Below, one piece after another: positions 6,294 to 8,098 of a stretch of DNA of 8,098 bases (the first letter of the stretch is position 1; every line of letters starts with the position of its first letter). The notes beneath the pieces were generated by a model. The model did no database searches. It saw nothing but the letters and a program-made list of their open reading frames with translations, and was not told where the DNA came from. Both the position numbers and the translations under genes were made by a program. Origin of the DNA: Candidatus Coatesiibacteriota bacterium (GTDB lineage Bacteria; RBG-13-66-14); contig DAOVLG010000060.1 of the NCBI GenBank assembly GCA_030631385.1, positions 1 through 8,098 of the forward strand, given 5' to 3'.

Positions 6294-7348
6294 TCTTCCT
6301 CCCTTGGTCCGACCGAGTCCACGATCCCGGTCAGTTCCTGGATCAACGAATCCGGCGAGTTCAAGGCGCAGCCGGCGTCAATGAAGTAGTAGTCCTCTTC
6401 CACGGCCAGGACGGCGTCCCGGCGCCAGACCGGCCTGCCCGATATTTTTCCCCGGTAGCTCACCGCGGCGTAGGGAGCCGGTTGCCTGCGGATCTCCACC
6501 GGCCCGAGGTACTCCACCTCGCCGTACAGGGCCTCGATCTCGCTCTTGAGTCCGGCGGAGAGATCGGTGCTCTCGGCGCCGCCGGCGGTGGGACGCCGCA
6601 CGTAGAGGTTGACCAGGGGGCGGTCGTCCTTGATGAGCAGCATCTCGGAAAAGATCTCCTCGGCGGACCAGCCTCCCCCGGGGACCCTCAGCACGAGGTT
6701 TCCGAACACCAGCTCCTGCCCCGGTTTCAGTTCAATGACGGACGGCTCGTCGAGCTCGATACGCGCCGAGTCCAGCAGGGCCGCAAGCTCGCCGGCCAGC
6801 TCCTCCTCCTCGTCGGCGTAGCAGGAGATGTCCAGGAAGACGTAGCGTCCCCCCACGTAGAAGGCCGTGTCGGTGTTGTAGTAGCGGTCCCTCCCCAGCT
6901 CGGAGTAGTAGGCGTATCCGGCGGTGAGGTATGGGTCTGTAGAGTAATCCGGTCCGGCGATGAACTCTGAGTCGGCGCCGGCGGTGAGCTCGATCTGATC
7001 CCTCAGGCCCCGGGCCAGACGCTCCAGGAACTCCTCCAGCTCCGACGGCCTGCGGCGGAGGCGCTGTTCGTCGTAGGAGTCCCGCCCGTTGAAGTAGAAG
7101 CGGGCCATGGCCGAGGGCGCCGCCTCACCACGTTTGAGGGTGATCATGGTGCTGAGCTCGTCGGCGCGGTGCCAGAGGTCCGAGGGCGGCGTCAGCGATA
7201 ACGCCCCCAGGGTTTCTGTACCCAGCTCATTCTCGACATCAACGGACTCTTCAGGCGCAGATTCTATCTCGGAAACCTCTTCCCCGCAGGAGCAGAGAAG
7301 GATGAGCAGGATGACCAACGAGTTGCTGATTGGGTGTTTGTGAACCAT
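6290..7348 (-). CDS. Putative two-module lipoprotein, first gene of the envelope paralogue operon
   Basis: Unrecognised 352-residue exported protein. The signal peptide ends LILLCSC; Cys21 is the likely lipidated residue (Gly at +2), although Cys19 is next to it. A 25-residue Glu-rich tether (23-47) follows. Two copies of the shared module: residues about 48-200 (PPSDLW, 54-59; helix 101-120; DPYLTAGYAYYSE, 138-150; FYVGGRYVFLD, 163-173; SCYADEEEE, 175-183) and about 212-347 (VPGGGW, 222-227; APYAAVSYRG, 291-300; DAVLAVEEDYYFID, 311-324; GCALN, 326-330). Each module keeps its motif cysteine (C176, C327), so an inter-module disulfide is possible. ATG 7348 is preceded only by a weak AAGG. It opens the operon 102 bp after the methyltransferase stop. 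Its stop overlaps the next start by 4 bp, and that next gene is also two-module, suggesting a tandem duplication. Function unknown. Confidence 0.88.
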   Translation of the reverse strand: MVHKHPISNSLVILLILLCSCGEEVSEIESAPEESVDVENELGTETLGALSLTPPSDLWHRADELSTMITLKRGEAAPSAMARFYFNGRDSYDEQRLRRRPSELEEFLERLARGLRDQIELTAGADSEFIAGPDYSTDPYLTAGYAYYSELGRDRYYNTDTAFYVGGRYVFLDISCYADEEEELAGELAALLDSARIELDEPSVIELKPGQELVFGNLVLRVPGGGWSAEEIFSEMLLIKDDRPLVNLYVRRPTAGGAESTDLSAGLKSEIEALYGEVEYLGPVEIRRQPAPYAAVSYRGKISGRPVWRRDAVLAVEEDYYFIDAGCALNSPDSLIQELTGIVDSVGPREEE

Positions 7349-7365
7349 GCGCCTTAACGTCTTTG

Positions 7366-7421
7366 AAAAACTTTTTCGCCCCTCACCCCAACCCGTGGGC
7401 GGCTTCTCACCAAGAGGGGCG
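7366..7421 (-). terminator. Candidate terminator after the methyltransferase gene
   Basis: On the minus strand CGCCCCTC (7421-7414) pairs exactly with GAGGGGCG (7384-7377) across a 29-nt loop. The sequence AAAAAG and then TTTTT (7370-7366) follow. The T-run is offset by six bases and the loop is large, so this is a weak terminator prediction. It is well placed to separate the methyltransferase transcript from the lipoprotein operon. Confidence 0.35.
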
Positions 7422-7450
7422 AGGGGATTCAGTGGTATCGGGGGTGAGGG
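7377..7450. repeat. CCCTCACCCC-type inverted repeat element
   Basis: CCCTCACCCC (7380-7389) is exactly complementary to GGGGTGAGGG (7441-7450), and a second pair, CGCCCCTC and GAGGGGCG, is nested with it (7377-7384 and 7414-7421). The sequence resembles the 'CCCTCACCCCAACCC...GAGGGG' intergenic repeats seen in many bacterial genomes. It fills most of the 102-bp gap between the methyltransferase and the lipoprotein operon. Copy number elsewhere in the genome cannot be judged here. Confidence 0.55.
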
Positions 7451-8098
7451 TCAATCCCCCAGTTTCAACTGGTCCTCCCGCTGGTGTTTGGGAGCGGTTT
7501 TCGTGTACTCGATGCGACCGGCCTCGGGGTACTCCAGCCGCGCCCGGTTCTCCATCAGGTCCTTTACCCAAATAACCTGTAATCTTGGGTATTCGCGCGT
7601 TCCCAGGGTGACCGTCCCCCGGCCGGCGGCGTGCTCGTACATCTTCTTCGAGGGCTTCAGGGCGCTGACCAGAATCCCCAGGTCCGCCATCTCGCGCTCC
7701 ACCACCGCGTCCAGGTAGCCCACGTCCTTCACGCCTGTGCCGCCGCCCTTGACCTCGACCACCGCCTTGCCGTCCAGAACCTTCTCACCCTCCAGGTAGC
7801 GGAAGAAGAGGTAACCGTCAATGCCGGTATCGGCGCCCCTGCGTCCCCCTCGAAAGGGCATGGCGTCCATTTCGCCCAGGACCCACAGCTCGAACTCGTG
7901 CTTGTCGGCGCGGGCCAGCTCCAGCGCCCCGGCGTAGCTCGCCGGCAGGCCGTGGATCTCGATTTCGATGCCGGGGAAGGCGTCGTCCAGGCGCGTGCGG
8001 ATGAGGTTGATCGCCAGGTGGGTGATGTCAATGCCGATCCAGGAGCGGTTTAATTTCTCCGCGGCGTGGACGGTCGTCCCGCAGCCGCAGAAGGGATC
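7451..8098 (-). CDS. DNA methyltransferase C-terminal part with fused PD-(D/E)XK-like nuclease domain (5' end outside window)
   Basis: Partial site-specific DNA methyltransferase; the last 215 residues are visible. The fragment opens with DPFCGCGTT, the SAM-binding motif I of beta-type N6-adenine/N4-cytosine methyltransferases, followed by WIGIDITHLAINLI (20-33). In beta-type enzymes motif I lies C-terminal to the catalytic DPPY motif, so that motif and the start must lie beyond the window. After a linker, residues about 85-185 form a second domain. GADTGIDG (88-95, D94), VVEVKGG (113-119, E115 and K117) and ERE (134-136) match an Mrr-like PD-(D/E)XK nuclease core. The protein may therefore modify and cleave or recognise DNA in one polypeptide, as in restriction-modification or solitary methylation. 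It ends 102 bp before the lipoprotein operon with a repeat between, so cotranscription is doubtful. The methylase part is secure; nuclease activity is inferred. Confidence 0.86.
   Translation of the reverse strand, partial: DPFCGCGTTVHAAEKLNRSWIGIDITHLAINLIRTRLDDAFPGIEIEIHGLPASYAGALELARADKHEFELWVLGEMDAMPFRGGRRGADTGIDGYLFFRYLEGEKVLDGKAVVEVKGGGTGVKDVGYLDAVVEREMADLGILVSALKPSKKMYEHAAGRGTVTLGTREYPRLQVIWVKDLMENRARLEYPEAGRIEYTKTAPKHQREDQLKLGD

Noticed and set aside
5397..6389. 330-codon open frame on the plus strand opposite the two-module genes
   Set aside because: It is the antisense shadow of genes with clear signal peptides and shared modules. Its sequence is a repetitive Val/Gly/Leu/Glu mix with no recognisable start context.

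Overview
The window is high-GC bacterial DNA (roughly 60-65 % by eye, G/C-rich third positions). Every gene I can support lies on the minus strand, so the genes are transcribed from high to low coordinates. Alternative TTG and GTG starts, lipobox signal peptides and an absence of transposase or phage genes suggest an ordinary chromosomal segment of an uncultured, probably diderm bacterium. I cannot name the phylum from sequence alone.

Layout in transcription order. (1) 8098-7451: the C-terminal 215 residues of a beta-type DNA methyltransferase, with a PD-(D/E)XK-like nuclease domain fused after the SAM-binding motif; its start is outside the window. (2) 7450-7349: a short gap holding a CCCTCACCCC-type inverted repeat and a possible terminator. 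(3) 7348-3893: four tightly packed genes (4-bp overlap, 9-bp gap, 1-bp gap). They encode three lipoproteins and one Sec-exported protein without a lipobox cysteine. (4) 3892-3566: a 327-bp gap rich in hairpins, including two candidate terminators for the four-gene operon and a possible structured leader for the next gene. (5) 3565-2867: a fifth lipoprotein gene of the same family. (6) 2866-2411: a 456-bp gap with no convincing gene, dominated by a 22-pair inverted repeat. (7) 2410-1112: a pyrimidine-nucleoside (thymidine) phosphorylase with a TTG start. (8) 1088-1: an imidazolonepropionase-like metal-dependent amidohydrolase, running off the window and probably cotranscribed with the phosphorylase (23-bp gap).

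The most unusual content is the five-gene exported-protein cluster. By eye the five proteins carry seven copies of one divergent module of about 130-150 residues: one each in the 232-, 211- and 218-residue proteins, and two each in the 365- and 352-residue proteins. The module begins with a 'P-x(1-3)-W' element, has a helical middle, then an 'EPYL..-Y'-like strand, then 'F-x-L-D-x-L-Y-x-V...Y-x-F', and often ends with 'C-x-[AS]-D'. I do not recognise a characterised family. The architecture resembles the PsbP/Mog1/DcrB-like alpha/beta fold, which is a hypothesis only. The cluster looks like a locally amplified family of cell-envelope proteins that may act together; its function is unknown.

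The phosphorylase and amidohydrolase at the low-coordinate end are housekeeping or salvage metabolism. They have no visible functional link to the envelope cluster.
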